A stretch of DNA of 64,000 nucleotides from Sphingomonas sp. Lineage in GTDB: Bacteria; Pseudomonadota; Alphaproteobacteria; Sphingomonadales; Sphingomonadaceae. The translations under genes were made by a program, and so were the position numbers. The first letter of the stretch is position 1. Each line of letters opens with the position of its first letter. Below are positions 33,911 to 42,970 of this stretch, in pieces. The stretch is taken from positions 111,219 through 175,218 of the forward strand of contig JABDNH010000019.1 in NCBI GenBank assembly GCA_013001055.1. Reading direction: 5' to 3'. The notes under the pieces were generated by a model. It was not told where the DNA came from. It made no database searches and saw nothing but the letters and a program-made list of their open reading frames with translations.

Positions 33911-35490
33911 GGCACCAATACCGTATCCACCGCCTTCGCATTCGTCTCGGGATAATCGAGCGTATAATGAAGACCGCGGCTTTCGTGGCGATGCAGCGCC
34001 GACCGTATGATCAGGTCGGCGACCTCGACGAGATTGCGTAGCTCGATCAGGTCGGGGGTAACGCGGAAATTGGAATAATATTCGTCCACCTCCTTGCGCA
34101 AGAGATCGACCCGGTTGCGCGCGCGCTGCAATCGCTTGGTGGTGCGCACGATGCCGACGAAATTCCACATGAAGCGCCGAATTTCGCCCCAGACTTGCTG
34201 GATCACGACCTCTTCGTCGGAATCCGTGACGCGGCTTTCATCCCACGCCTTGACGGTACGCGCCTTGGGTAGATCGTCCCAGTTGGCGCAGATATGGTTG
34301 GCGGCCGCTTCGCCGAATACGAAGCATTCTAGGAGGCTGTTGGAGGCCAGACGATTGGCGCCGTGGAGCCCCGACATGGTGACCTCGCCCGCGGCATAGA
34401 GGCCCGGTGCATCGGTCTTGCCGTCGAGGTCCACCATCACGCCCCCACAGGTATAATGCTGCGCCGGGACGACCGGGATCGGCTCCTTTGTGATGTCGAT
34501 GCCGAGCCCGATCAACTTGTCATAAATCGTTGGGAAATGCGCCTTCACGAATTCGGGCCCGCGGTGCGAAATGTCGAGATGGACATAGTCGAGGCCGTCG
34601 CGCTTGATTTCGGCATCGTTGGCGCGCGCAACGATATCGCGCGGCGCGAGTTCGAGGCGCTCGTCATAATTCTTCATGAAGCGCTCGCCGCTTTCGGGAT
34701 TGATCAGGATCCCGCCCTCGCCGCGGACCGCCTCGGTGATGAGGAAATTCTTGATCTCCAGGTTGTAAAGGCAGGTCGGATGGAACTGCATGAATTCCAT
34801 GTTCGACACGCGGCATCCAGCGCGCCACGCCATCGCGATGCCGTCACCCGTCGCGCCGCGCGGAGCGGTCGAAAACTGGTATGCGCGCCCCGCCCCGCCC
34901 GAGGCCATAATGGTCGCTCGGGCGCATAGCGTTTCGACTTCGCGCGTGCCGCGGTTGAAGGCGTAGCAGCCATAAACTTCGCCGCTGGTGGAAAAGTCCT
35001 TCAGGTGGCGGCCCTGCACCAGGTCGATCGCGACCATGTTTGGCAGCAAGGTGATATTGTCGTGCAACACCGCCGACTTTTCGAGCGCTTCGGCAACCGC
35101 CCACCCCGTGGCATCGTGGACGTGAACGATCCGGCGGTGGCTATGACCGCCCTCGCGCGTCAGGTGCCAATCGCCATCGCTGTCGAGGTTGAAGGGCACG
35201 CCCAGCTCGGCGAGCCGGGCGATGGCAGCCGGCGCGCGTTCGACCACGAACTCGACGACGTCGCGATCGGGCAGGCCGGCGCCTGCGACCATCGTGTCCT
35301 TGATGTGATTGTCGAAACTGTCTTCGTCCTCGAGCACCGCGGCAATGCCGCCCTGCGCCCACTCGGTCGCTCCGCCGCCCAGCTTGCCCTTGGCCAATAG
35401 GGCGACCTTCTTGCCGCAATCGGCCAGTGTCAGCGCAGCGGTAAGGCCGGCAGCACCTGTGCCGATCACAAGAACGTCATAATCGCTCAT
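33907..35490 (-). CDS. nadB: L-aspartate oxidase
   Basis: Oxidises aspartate to iminoaspartate, the first step of de novo NAD synthesis. The 527-residue flavoprotein shows the FAD fold DVLVIGTGAAGLTAALTLA, the family block GGGATEWAQGGIAAVL, a His-rich active-site region THREGGHSHRRIVH-like (TREGGHSHRRI), IMASGGAGRAYQFST, HYTCGGVMVDLDGK and SGLHGANRLASNSLLECFVFG. No nadA or nadC is adjacent. The operon links it with an FNR-type regulator; NadB can use fumarate instead of oxygen, which may explain the pairing. Confidence 0.94.
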   Translation of the reverse strand: MSDYDVLVIGTGAAGLTAALTLADCGKKVALLAKGKLGGGATEWAQGGIAAVLEDEDSFDNHIKDTMVAGAGLPDRDVVEFVVERAPAAIARLAELGVPFNLDSDGDWHLTREGGHSHRRIVHVHDATGWAVAEALEKSAVLHDNITLLPNMVAIDLVQGRHLKDFSTSGEVYGCYAFNRGTREVETLCARATIMASGGAGRAYQFSTAPRGATGDGIAMAWRAGCRVSNMEFMQFHPTCLYNLEIKNFLITEAVRGEGGILINPESGERFMKNYDERLELAPRDIVARANDAEIKRDGLDYVHLDISHRGPEFVKAHFPTIYDKLIGLGIDITKEPIPVVPAQHYTCGGVMVDLDGKTDAPGLYAAGEVTMSGLHGANRLASNSLLECFVFGEAAANHICANWDDLPKARTVKAWDESRVTDSDEEVVIQQVWGEIRRFMWNFVGIVRTTKRLQRARNRVDLLRKEVDEYYSNFRVTPDLIELRNLVEVADLIIRSALHRHESRGLHYTLDYPETNAKAVDTVLVP

Positions 35491-36422
35491 GCCGCGTCTT
35501 TCGTCAGCCGGAGAAAGACGTCCTCCAAGTCAGGTTCGCGGGTGCGTACGTCGATGATGTCGTAGCCGTTGTCGGCCAAAGTGCGCAGCACTTCGCCTGC
35601 ATTCACCTCGCCCTTGTCATAGGTGATTGCGAGATCGTGATCGCTCAGCCGCTCGACGCGCTCGAAACAGCGCGCGTCGGGCAGCGCCTCGATGACTTTG
35701 TCGACGGTCACGACGACCTCCTTGTCGGTCGCTTTTGCGATAAGGTCACGCGTAGACTCGTTGGCGATGAGCTTGCCGTGGTTGATGATCGCGATGCGAT
35801 CGCACAGTTCTTCGGCCTCTTCGAGATAATGTGTCGTTAGCACCACCGTCACACCTTGCGCGTGCAGCGTACGGACATATTCCCAGAGCTGCTGACGCAA
35901 ATCGATATCGACGCCCGCGGTCGGTTCGTCGAGCACGAGGACAGGCGGCGCGTGCACCAGCGCCTTGGCGACCAGGAGCCGCCGTTTCATCCCGCCAGAC
36001 AACGTACGCGCATAGGCGTCTGCCTTGTCGGTCAGGCGCATGGCTTGAAGCAGTTCTTTTGTGCGTCGGCGCCCCCGCGGTACGCCGAACAGGCCGGCCT
36101 GGTTTTCGAGCGCTTCATGCGGCGTGAAAAAGGGATCGAAGACAATCTCCTGCGGGACGATGCCGATCGACATCTTTGCATTGCGATGATCTTGATCGAT
36201 ATCGAAACCCCATATGGTCGCGCTACCGCTTGTCTTGTCCACCAGCCCAGCGAGGATATTGATCAGCGTTGACTTACCCGCACCGTTAGGGCCGAGCAGA
36301 CCGAAAATTTGGCCGCGCGGTACTTCCAGGCTGACATCGTCGAGCGCCTGTTTACCGCCAGCATAGGTCTTCGACAGGTTCTGGATCGAAATGGCGGCAT
36401 CTTTTTGCATGGCAACGGCCAT
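35487..36422 (-). CDS. ABC transporter ATP-binding protein (ABC-2/DrrA type)
   Basis: The ATPase of about 311 residues has Walker A LLGPNGAGKST, the Q-loop GIVPQEIVFDP, signature TLSGGMKRRLLVAKAL, Walker B LVLDEPTAGVD and the switch His in VVLTTHYLEEAE. A C-terminal DrrA/CcmA-type extension follows (about 220-311). ATG 36422 (MAVAMQKD) is preferred; a TTG farther upstream and an ATG at 36410 are alternatives. No permease gene is next to it, so the transported substrate is unknown. It overlaps nadB by 4 nt. Confidence 0.88.
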   Translation of the reverse strand: MAVAMQKDAAISIQNLSKTYAGGKQALDDVSLEVPRGQIFGLLGPNGAGKSTLINILAGLVDKTSGSATIWGFDIDQDHRNAKMSIGIVPQEIVFDPFFTPHEALENQAGLFGVPRGRRRTKELLQAMRLTDKADAYARTLSGGMKRRLLVAKALVHAPPVLVLDEPTAGVDIDLRQQLWEYVRTLHAQGVTVVLTTHYLEEAEELCDRIAIINHGKLIANESTRDLIAKATDKEVVVTVDKVIEALPDARCFERVERLSDHDLAITYDKGEVNAGEVLRTLADNGYDIIDVRTREPDLEDVFLRLTKDAA

Positions 36423-36466
36423 AGCGGGGGGAACAGGCGCGCGCAAAGTGATATGGTTATCGCGTT

Positions 36467-36503
36467 GTTAACCCTAATTCTTAGAGTGTATTTTACGTTA
36501 ACC
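36467..36503 (+). promoter_or_regulatory. Repeated GTTAACC sites upstream of the first DUF4402 gene
   Basis: GTTAACC occurs at 36467-36473 and again at 36497-36503 in a short AT-rich gap between the divergent ABC ATPase and DUF4402 genes, 30 nt apart (about three helical turns). The inverted form GGGTTAAC occurs at 37059-37066 before the second DUF4402 gene. TTAACC-like half sites recall CtrA binding in alphaproteobacteria, but the spacing is not the canonical TTAA-N7-TTAA. Regulator identity is speculative. Confidence 0.35.
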
Positions 36504-36518
36504 ATCTACCTCGATGAT

Positions 36519-37037
36519 ATGTTCAAGCACCTGCTACTGGTGGCGCTGGCCACCTTCTCCTTCATCGTGCCCGCTAAGGCGCAGGTTTCAGAACTTGACG
36601 GCAAGGCGCGCATAACTGTCGTGTCGCCGATGTCGGTGGTGAAGCTTCGCGATCTCGACTTCGGCACCGTATATCTGGCGAGCGGCGCGGCGGGCGGATC
36701 GGTCATTCTCGATCCGACCGCGCCCGAAGGTAGCGACCTGACCGTCACGGGCGACCTTGTGAGCGGTAATGACGGTCATACCGCGAAGTTTGCCGGCTCT
36801 CCCGAGCGGTCCAAGAAGATCAAGATCCGTATTCCCAAGGCTGACATCGTCCTGACGCGGGTGGGCGGTACGGAAACGCTGATCGCGCGGGATTTCACGC
36901 TCGATGGGCCGGACCAGCGGACCGTGACCGGCGGAACCTATTTCGATTTCCGCGTTGGCGCTACGCTCGACGTGCCGGGCGGCACAACCGACGGGGTTTA
37001 TGAGGGCACGTTCCAGGTCCAGGTCCAATATCCCTAG
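36519..37037 (+). CDS. DUF4402 secreted protein, copy 1
   Basis: The 172-residue protein starts at ATG 36519 with a clear signal peptide (MFKHLLLVALATFSFIVPAKA). The beta-rich DUF4402 domain follows, with the family phrase KLRDLDFGTVYLASG near the N-terminus and a closing FDFRVGATLDVPGGTTDGVYEGTFQVQVQYP-like edge (only part quoted: DGVYEGTFQVQVQYP). DUF4402 proteins resemble pilin-like or surface adhesin subunits. No usher or chaperone gene is adjacent. It is followed by a second, divergent paralogue. Confidence 0.85.
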   Translation: MFKHLLLVALATFSFIVPAKAQVSELDGKARITVVSPMSVVKLRDLDFGTVYLASGAAGGSVILDPTAPEGSDLTVTGDLVSGNDGHTAKFAGSPERSKKIKIRIPKADIVLTRVGGTETLIARDFTLDGPDQRTVTGGTYFDFRVGATLDVPGGTTDGVYEGTFQVQVQYP

Positions 37038-37151
37038 ACGCCGCAATCCTCAAAATCAGGGTTAACAGCAGCTTATCCATGTTTTGAAAACGCTTGGTGA
37101 CGGGTTGGCGGGCATCATTGCCATCCCGGTAACTATTGTTGGAATACGGTT

Positions 37152-37670
37152 GTGGACCAGATACTGCGATTCCTGTTCGGCGCTTTGAGTGCCGCCTTTA
37201 TGCTGAGCACGCCTGCGCAGGCCCAGCCCGTATCCAACAGCGATGGCCGCGCGGTCGCCGAAATTCTCAAACCGCTCGCCGTCCTTGAAATTTCGGACCT
37301 CGATTTCGGTACGGTCGTTACCTCGCCGCTGCCTGGAACGGTTTTCATCCCCGCCAACGGAAGCCCACCTGTCTACACTGGCGGCGTGACAGGTGTTCCG
37401 TCCGATCCTGTGCTTCGCGGCGAGTATCTTGTTGTCGGCGATCCCGGCCGCGACATCATCGTCACCTGGACCTGGCCGCCGCTCCTGACAAATGGCACGG
37501 GCGACACGATCACCCTCTTGTCGGTGAATCTCGACGGTTTTGCGGTGCGCACACTGAATGCGACCAATGGCCAGTCGCTCTTGCATTTCGGCGGCATGAT
37601 TGCCGTCCCCGCGGATGCGCCCGAAGGCCTTTACGAGGATTTCTACACGGTCACCGTCGATTATCGCTGA
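37152..37670 (+). CDS. DUF4402 secreted protein, copy 2
   Basis: The 172-residue protein probably starts at GTG 37152 and has a signal peptide ending TPAQA. It shares with copy 1 the layout PLAVLEISDLDFGTVVTS near the start and the closing APEGLYEDFYTVTVDYR. The middle is different, so the pair arose by an old duplication. A weak ribosome site makes the exact start uncertain. Export and assembly as a fimbria-like or surface subunit is suggested by the family only. Confidence 0.8.
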   Translation: MDQILRFLFGALSAAFMLSTPAQAQPVSNSDGRAVAEILKPLAVLEISDLDFGTVVTSPLPGTVFIPANGSPPVYTGGVTGVPSDPVLRGEYLVVGDPGRDIIVTWTWPPLLTNGTGDTITLLSVNLDGFAVRTLNATNGQSLLHFGGMIAVPADAPEGLYEDFYTVTVDYR

Positions 37671-37706
37671 TTGAAGCGGCGTCGCCCACGCGCTAAGCGG
37701 GCTCCC

Positions 37707-37901
37707 ATGTCGACCATACCACCCCCCGAAACCGTCAAGGTGAAGACGGTCAAAGTTTACTGCGACGGCGCCACCGAAATCGACGCCTCGCTCGGCCACC
37801 CGCGCGTCTTTTACGAGATCGACGAAAAGGGATTCGTCGAATGCGGCTATTGCGATCGTCGTTTCGTCCTTGAAGGCGGACCTGCGGATACCGATAATTA
37901 G
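37707..37901 (+). CDS. zf-CHCC zinc-finger protein (NDUFS6-like)
   Basis: This 64-residue protein has the zf-CHCC pattern: Cys in VYCDGA, His in LGHPRVFYEI, and CGYC in FVECGYCDRRFVLE. The family includes the zinc-binding NDUFS6/13-kDa subunit of respiratory complex I in mitochondria and alphaproteobacteria. The start at ATG 37707 (MSTIPPPET) is preferred over an upstream ATG that lies just after the DUF4402 stop. It sits 3 nt before tldD. Confidence 0.85.
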   Translation: MSTIPPPETVKVKTVKVYCDGATEIDASLGHPRVFYEIDEKGFVECGYCDRRFVLEGGPADTDN

Positions 37902-37904
37902 GGG

Positions 37905-39326
37905 ATGAACCCCCGCGATTTCCTTTACCGCGACGGCATGCTCGACCCCGACGGGGCGCGCGCGCTGGCCGCGAGACACCTTGCCGCCCACGACGACGGT
38001 GAACTCTACCTCCAGTATCGCACCAGCGAATCTTTCCTGTTCGACGATGGGCGTTTGAAAAATGCCGACTATTCGGGCGATGCCGGATTCGGACTGCGCG
38101 GAGTGAGCGGGGAGACAACCGCTTTTGCGCACGCCAACGAAATTAGCGCCGCTGCGATCGAGCGCGCCGCGCAGACGCTCAAATTGCTTGATCCGCGCGA
38201 CGGTGCCAAGGCACCAGCGCCGCGTCGCACCAACACTGCCATGTACGGCCAAGGCGATCCGCTTACGGCGCTTGCCTTCAAGGACAAGATCGCGCTGTGC
38301 GAAAAAATCGAAGCGGCAGCGCGCGCGCGTGACCCGAGGGTCGACCAGGTCAGCGTGATGCTAACCGGCAGCTGGAGCGTAATCGAGATCGTGCGCGCCG
38401 ATGGCTTTACCGCAACCGATGTGCGACCGCTCGTGCGGCTGGGCGTGCAGGTCGTCATGAAGGACGGCGACCGGCAGGAAAGCGGCTTCCATGGCCTTGG
38501 CGGGCGTTACCTCTATGACCGCCTCGTCGACGATGCGACCTGGAACCGCGCGATCGACGAAGCCATTCGCCAGGCCGATGTCAACCTGCGCAGCGTGGCG
38601 GCACCCGCCGGCGAGATGGAGGTCACACTGGCCCCCGGCTGGTGCGGCGTCCTCCTGCATGAAGCGGTCGGCCATGGTCTTGAAGGTGATTTCAACCGCA
38701 AGGGCACCAGCGCCTTTTCGGGCCGGATCGGCGAGCGCGTCGCCGCACCTGGCGTAACCGTCATCGATGAAGGCGCCATCGCGGATCGCCGCGGCAGCCT
38801 TACCATCGACGACGAAGGTACACCTACAGGTCGTACCGTCCTGATCGAAGACGGTATCCTCAAGGGCTATCTGCAGGATCGCCTCAATGCCCGGCTGATG
38901 GGCATGGAGCCTACCGGTAACGGTCGCCGCGAAAGCTTTGCCCATGCGCCCATGCCGCGCATGACCAACACCTTCATGCTTGGCGGCAATGACGATCCCG
39001 AGGAGCTGGTCAGCCGGGTCAAGGATGGGATCTTCGCCAAGAGCTTTGGCGGGGGTCAGGTCGATATCACCAGCGGCAAGTTCGTGTTCAGCTGCACCGA
39101 GGCCTACCGCGTCAAGAACGGCAAGATCGGCGATCCGGTAAAAGGCGCTACGCTGATCGGTGACGGCCCCACTGTCCTTACAAAGGTCAAGGGGATCGGC
39201 AACGACATGGCATTGGACGAAGGCGTTGGTCTGTGCGGCAAGGGCGGCCAGACCATCCCCGCGGGCGTCGGCCAGCCCACTCTCTATGTCGATGGCATCA
39301 CCGTGGGCGGCACCGAGGCCGCGTGA
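37905..39326 (+). CDS. tldD: TldD metalloprotease subunit
   Basis: The 473-residue protein of the TldD/PmbA family has the HExxxH zinc motif in LLHEAVGHGLEGDFNRKGTS (near residue 251), expected of the catalytic TldD subunit. The C-terminal glycine-rich block GKGGQTIPAGVGQPTLYVDG is also present. TldD with TldE/PmbA digests unfolded peptides and matures some modified peptides. The partner pmbA is not in this window. Its stop overlaps the DUF2007 GTG start. Confidence 0.93.
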   Translation: MNPRDFLYRDGMLDPDGARALAARHLAAHDDGELYLQYRTSESFLFDDGRLKNADYSGDAGFGLRGVSGETTAFAHANEISAAAIERAAQTLKLLDPRDGAKAPAPRRTNTAMYGQGDPLTALAFKDKIALCEKIEAAARARDPRVDQVSVMLTGSWSVIEIVRADGFTATDVRPLVRLGVQVVMKDGDRQESGFHGLGGRYLYDRLVDDATWNRAIDEAIRQADVNLRSVAAPAGEMEVTLAPGWCGVLLHEAVGHGLEGDFNRKGTSAFSGRIGERVAAPGVTVIDEGAIADRRGSLTIDDEGTPTGRTVLIEDGILKGYLQDRLNARLMGMEPTGNGRRESFAHAPMPRMTNTFMLGGNDDPEELVSRVKDGIFAKSFGGGQVDITSGKFVFSCTEAYRVKNGKIGDPVKGATLIGDGPTVLTKVKGIGNDMALDEGVGLCGKGGQTIPAGVGQPTLYVDGITVGGTEAA

Positions 39327-39529
39327 GCCTCGTCGAACTCAAGCGCTTCGGTACGAAAGTGGAAGCCGATCTGGCCGGGCACCAGCTCGACCAAGAAGAC
39401 ATCCATTATGTCATTCTCGATGACGGGATGAACAATGTCTTTGGCGGCGCCGGCCTGATCGCCGTGCGCCTGATGGTGCTGGATGAGGATTATGACCGCG
39501 CCGTGGCGGTTCTCGCCTCGCTAGAGTAA
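39323..39529 (+). CDS. DUF2007 small protein
   Basis: The 68-residue protein starts at GTG 39323 (SLVELKRFGTKVEADLAGHQL), overlapping the tldD TGA. It has the ferredoxin-like DUF2007 fold expected of putative signal-transducing proteins, with YVILDDGMNNVFGGAGLIAVRLMVLDEDYDRA. No ligand or partner is known. Coupling to tldD suggests joint expression. Its end overlaps the convergent phosphatase-like gene by 9 nt. Confidence 0.75.
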   Translation: MSLVELKRFGTKVEADLAGHQLDQEDIHYVILDDGMNNVFGGAGLIAVRLMVLDEDYDRAVAVLASLE

Positions 39530-39928
39530 GTGTGCCACCGGGCTGATGTCATAGCCCGCCAGCGCCGCTTCCCTGATTAGCGCATCGCCCTCTTCCCCAG
39601 CCTCGGAACGCGCGATCGCGCTCGTCATGCAGGACCGCATTCCGGACCGGCAGAAGGCGAATACCTTGCCATCGGCGCTGGCCAGCGCATCGCCCATCGC
39701 CTCGACGTCGGCATGTTCGGGGCCGCGCGTCACCGGGATGTGGTGATAGGTCAGTCCGGCTTTCTCCACCGCATCCTCGATCACACCGCTCTGTGGCTGG
39801 GCGGGTTCCTCACCGTCCGGGCGGTTGTTGATGATGGTGGTGAAGCCCGCTTCCTTGAGCGCATCGACATCCTCGGGCTGGATCTGCGGGCCGACCGACA
39901 GGCGGTCGTTAAGCTGGCGTATTTGCAT
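39521..39928 (-). CDS. DUF442/TIGR01244 phosphatase-like sulfur transferase
   Basis: The 135-residue protein starts at ATG 39928 (MQIRQLNDRLSVGPQI). It shows INNRPDGEEPAQP and the active-site loop FCRSGMRSC (C-x5-R), as in dual-specificity phosphatases. The family is the domain fused to Blh in some sulfur operons (beta-lactamase hydrolase-like protein) and is annotated as a sulfur transferase or phosphatase. It overlaps the recQ end by 20 nt. A link with the Blh gene at 15.3 kb is possible but they are far apart here. Confidence 0.82.
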   Translation of the reverse strand: MQIRQLNDRLSVGPQIQPEDVDALKEAGFTTIINNRPDGEEPAQPQSGVIEDAVEKAGLTYHHIPVTRGPEHADVEAMGDALASADGKVFAFCRSGMRSCMTSAIARSEAGEEGDALIREAALAGYDISPVAHLL

Positions 39929-41678
39929 CAATGTCCTCCAAGGCCTTGAGGAGCGAACTCCCATATTTCTCCAGCTTCTTATCGCCGACGCCCTCGATTT
40001 GCGACAGCATCGCAAGCGTGGTCGGGCGGGTCGCCGCCACCGCGCGAAGCGTGGAGTCATGGAACACAACATAAGGCGGGACGCCCTGTTCCGTCGCAAT
40101 GTCGCGCCGCCAGGCCCGCAGCCTCTCGAAACCCGGGTCGTGCGGATAATCTGCCGCCTTGCGCTTGGCCGACTTGCGCTTGGGCGGCACTGCGATGACC
40201 AGTTTCTCGCCGCCGATCAGGATAGGCTTTGCGGCGGGGCCGAAGGACAGCCCGCCATAGCTGTCGGAACGCAACGCATCGCGGGCGAGCAGCGAGCGTG
40301 CCACAGGCTTCACCAACGCCAGCTCCTCGGCATCGGCGATCCCGAACACACTAAGATGGTTGTGACCATTGCTGATGACCTTGTCGGTTTCCTTGCCCGC
40401 CAGCACGTCGGCGAGATGCCCGACGCCAAAGCGCATTTCGGTGCGAAAGGCGGCGGAGAGAATCTTCTGTGCCACGACGGTGACATCGATGGTCGGCGGT
40501 GGCTCGAGGCAATTATCACAATTACCGCACGTCTCGGGCGGGTCTTCGCCAAAATGCTTGAGCAGGATGGCACGGCGGCAGGTCGCGGCTTCGACAAAAG
40601 CTGCCATGGTGTTCAAACGCGCACGCTCTTCATGGTGGCGATCGGGTTCCGTCTCGGTCTCGATCCGCTGGCGGGCGCGCGCAAAGTCTTCGGCGCCCCA
40701 GAACAGCCAGGCTTCGGCGGGCTCACCATCGCGGCCTGCGCGGCCGGTTTCCTGGTAATAGGCCTCGATCGACTTGGGCACGCCGGCATGCGCGATGAAG
40801 CGCACGTCGGGCTTGTCGATCCCCATGCCGAAGGCGATGGTCGCCGCCATCACCATGTCTTCCGAGGCGACAAAGGCTTCCTGGTTGGCCTGGCGCACCG
40901 GCTTGTCGAGCCCGGCATGATAGGCTCCGCTCGTGCGCCCGGTTTCGCGCAGTTGCTCGGCAATGCGGTCGGCCTGTGCGCGGCTCGGGCAATAGACGAT
41001 GCCCGCCCCCTCATGCGCCTTGGCAAGCCGCTTCAGCTGGCTCGGCAGCCCCGAACGCGGGACAACGTGATAGCGAATGTTGGGCCGGTCGAAGCCTGCG
41101 ACGATCAGCCCGTCCTCGCCAATGCCCAGCTGGGTGAGGATATCGGCGCGCGTGCGCTTGTCGGCGGTGGCGGTGAGCGCGAGGCGCGGCGCGCCGAAAT
41201 GATCGAGCAGCGGGCGCAGCAGGCGATAATCGGGGCGAAAATCATGCCCCCATTCGGAAACGCAATGCGCCTCGTCGATGGCAAAAAGCGAGATGCGCGC
41301 CTGCTCGAGCAATCGCCCGAACCCGTCGGTCGTCGCCCGCTCTGGCGCGACATAAAGCAGGTCGAGATCGCCCCGCACAAAGTCGTCCTGTACCTCCCGC
41401 CAATCGTCCGACATGGAGGTGAGCGAGGCCGCCTTGATCCCGTTCGCGGTGGCTGATCGCACCTGGTCCTGCATCAACGCAATCAGCGGGGAGATGACGA
41501 TCGCGGTCCCATCCTTCGCCACCGCGGGCAGCTGATAACACAGCGATTTCCCCGCCCCCGTCGGCATCACAGCGAGCGTATTCTGGCCCGCCATGACGCG
41601 GTCGACGACGCGTTCTTGCACGCCGCGAAAATCGGAAAAGCCAAAGACGTCGTGGAGGAGTTGGGTAATGTCACGCAC
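39909..41678 (-). CDS. recQ: RecQ-type ATP-dependent DNA helicase
   Basis: A 3'-5' helicase of recombination repair. The chosen start is GTG 41678 (VRDITQLLHDVFGF), 6 nt after a strong GAGGAG, giving 589 residues; upstream frames lack family similarity. It shows Walker A MPTGAGKSLCYQLPA, IDEAHCVSEWGHDFRPDY (DEAH and aromatic loop), motif VI YYQETGRAGRDG, the zinc cluster TCGNCDNCLEPP, a winged helix, and a C-terminal HRDC domain from about residue 510. Confidence 0.94.
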   Translation of the reverse strand: MRDITQLLHDVFGFSDFRGVQERVVDRVMAGQNTLAVMPTGAGKSLCYQLPAVAKDGTAIVISPLIALMQDQVRSATANGIKAASLTSMSDDWREVQDDFVRGDLDLLYVAPERATTDGFGRLLEQARISLFAIDEAHCVSEWGHDFRPDYRLLRPLLDHFGAPRLALTATADKRTRADILTQLGIGEDGLIVAGFDRPNIRYHVVPRSGLPSQLKRLAKAHEGAGIVYCPSRAQADRIAEQLRETGRTSGAYHAGLDKPVRQANQEAFVASEDMVMAATIAFGMGIDKPDVRFIAHAGVPKSIEAYYQETGRAGRDGEPAEAWLFWGAEDFARARQRIETETEPDRHHEERARLNTMAAFVEAATCRRAILLKHFGEDPPETCGNCDNCLEPPPTIDVTVVAQKILSAAFRTEMRFGVGHLADVLAGKETDKVISNGHNHLSVFGIADAEELALVKPVARSLLARDALRSDSYGGLSFGPAAKPILIGGEKLVIAVPPKRKSAKRKAADYPHDPGFERLRAWRRDIATEQGVPPYVVFHDSTLRAVAATRPTTLAMLSQIEGVGDKKLEKYGSSLLKALEDIDANTPA

Positions 41679-41790
41679 GGGGTGCTCCTCATGGGGCAGG
41701 AGGGCGGGCGAAACAAGACGTTGCTCCATCCCCTCATCCCAAGCTACCCTCGCAAATCTTGCAGGGGTCGGGCGATTGGGGAGTATGGGC

Positions 41791-42879
41791 ATGCCGCCAT
41801 TCATTGTTCTGTCGACCGTACTACTTGCGGCGTGCCAAGCGGGCAGCTCCACCCAAGATGCCGGGCGATTTGAAACCATCGAACTTCAAAGCGTGTCTGG
41901 CGAAACCCACCCCTACCTGATTGATATCAATGGCGACGGCAGGCTCGATTTTATTGAGGCGCGGCAGACTTCCGGGCAGATGGCGGTTCGCCTTGGCTTA
42001 GTCAGCGGTGGTTTTGGCAAAGCAACTTTGATTGAAAGCGAGTTCGATCCCAACTGGGTTCGCGCTGGCGATTTAAATGCAGACGGCATCATCGACCTTG
42101 TCGTCCCCAATCATGAAACTAATTTTATCTCCTGGTTTCCGGGTGACGGCGAAGGCGGATTTGGCCCGCGTCGCCAGATCGACCTACCCGACGGCTACGG
42201 GCCGCATCCGCACGTAGTGTTGGTAGAAGACATTAATCGCGACGGAAGCGACGACCTTGTGGTCGATGACCGTGATGAACGCAGTGTCTACATTCTTTAT
42301 GCCGACGAAAATGGCTGGCGCCCGCAACGTGTCGATGTTGGGGGCGATCCATACCTTGCTTTTGCAGTGGCCGATTTCAACGGTGATGGCCGCCCTGACA
42401 TCGCGTCACCAAACGAAGATCATGTTGCGATCGTTCTTCAAGATCATGCTGGCGAATTTTCAATTGACCGGCGGATCGACGCGCCAAGACCATTCGCCTT
42501 GATGGCCGAGAATATTGACGGCGATGGCGCCACGGAGCTGGTCATTGCTTCCGAGAATGATGGCTACAATCTCACGCTTCTCGACGATGATCTGAAGACG
42601 GTGCTGCAGCAATGGCAGCGGCCCCCAGGCCCCAAGCAACTGGCAATGGGGGACGTTGATGGAGATGGCACCAGGGATCTGCTAGTTGTCCAGTGGAATG
42701 GCACCATCTGGCTGGCCAGCGGCGAGCCGGGCCAGATGACAGACGAGACCATTGAAATTGAAGGACCGTCCGCACCGTGGGGAGCTGCGATGGGCGATGT
42801 CGATCGCGATGGCCGGGAGGAAATCATCGTGACCGATGGCGAAAGTGACAGCGCGATCTTATTGCAGCTTGCCGATTGA
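41791..42879 (+). CDS. FG-GAP/VCBS repeat lipoprotein
   Basis: The 362-residue lipoprotein starts at ATG 41791, 7 nt after GGGGAG; an ATG two codons upstream is an alternative. The lipobox is LLAAC. The rest is a beta-propeller built of about seven calcium-binding repeats: DINGDGRLD, DLNADGIID, DINRDGSDD, DFNGDGRPD, NIDGDGATE, DVDGDGTRD and DVDRDGREE. It is anchored outside the cytoplasm, perhaps as a binding or scaffold protein. Codon use is less GC-biased than its neighbours, which may mean later acquisition. Function unknown. Confidence 0.82.
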   Translation: MPPFIVLSTVLLAACQAGSSTQDAGRFETIELQSVSGETHPYLIDINGDGRLDFIEARQTSGQMAVRLGLVSGGFGKATLIESEFDPNWVRAGDLNADGIIDLVVPNHETNFISWFPGDGEGGFGPRRQIDLPDGYGPHPHVVLVEDINRDGSDDLVVDDRDERSVYILYADENGWRPQRVDVGGDPYLAFAVADFNGDGRPDIASPNEDHVAIVLQDHAGEFSIDRRIDAPRPFALMAENIDGDGATELVIASENDGYNLTLLDDDLKTVLQQWQRPPGPKQLAMGDVDGDGTRDLLVVQWNGTIWLASGEPGQMTDETIEIEGPSAPWGAAMGDVDRDGREEIIVTDGESDSAILLQLAD

Positions 42880-42970
42880 CGGTGCACCCGCGCCGCAACA
42901 AGCCCGATTTATTGTCTGCGCACGCGGCATGATGTTGCATCGCCAATCTGCACCCGCCACAGTCGCTTCG

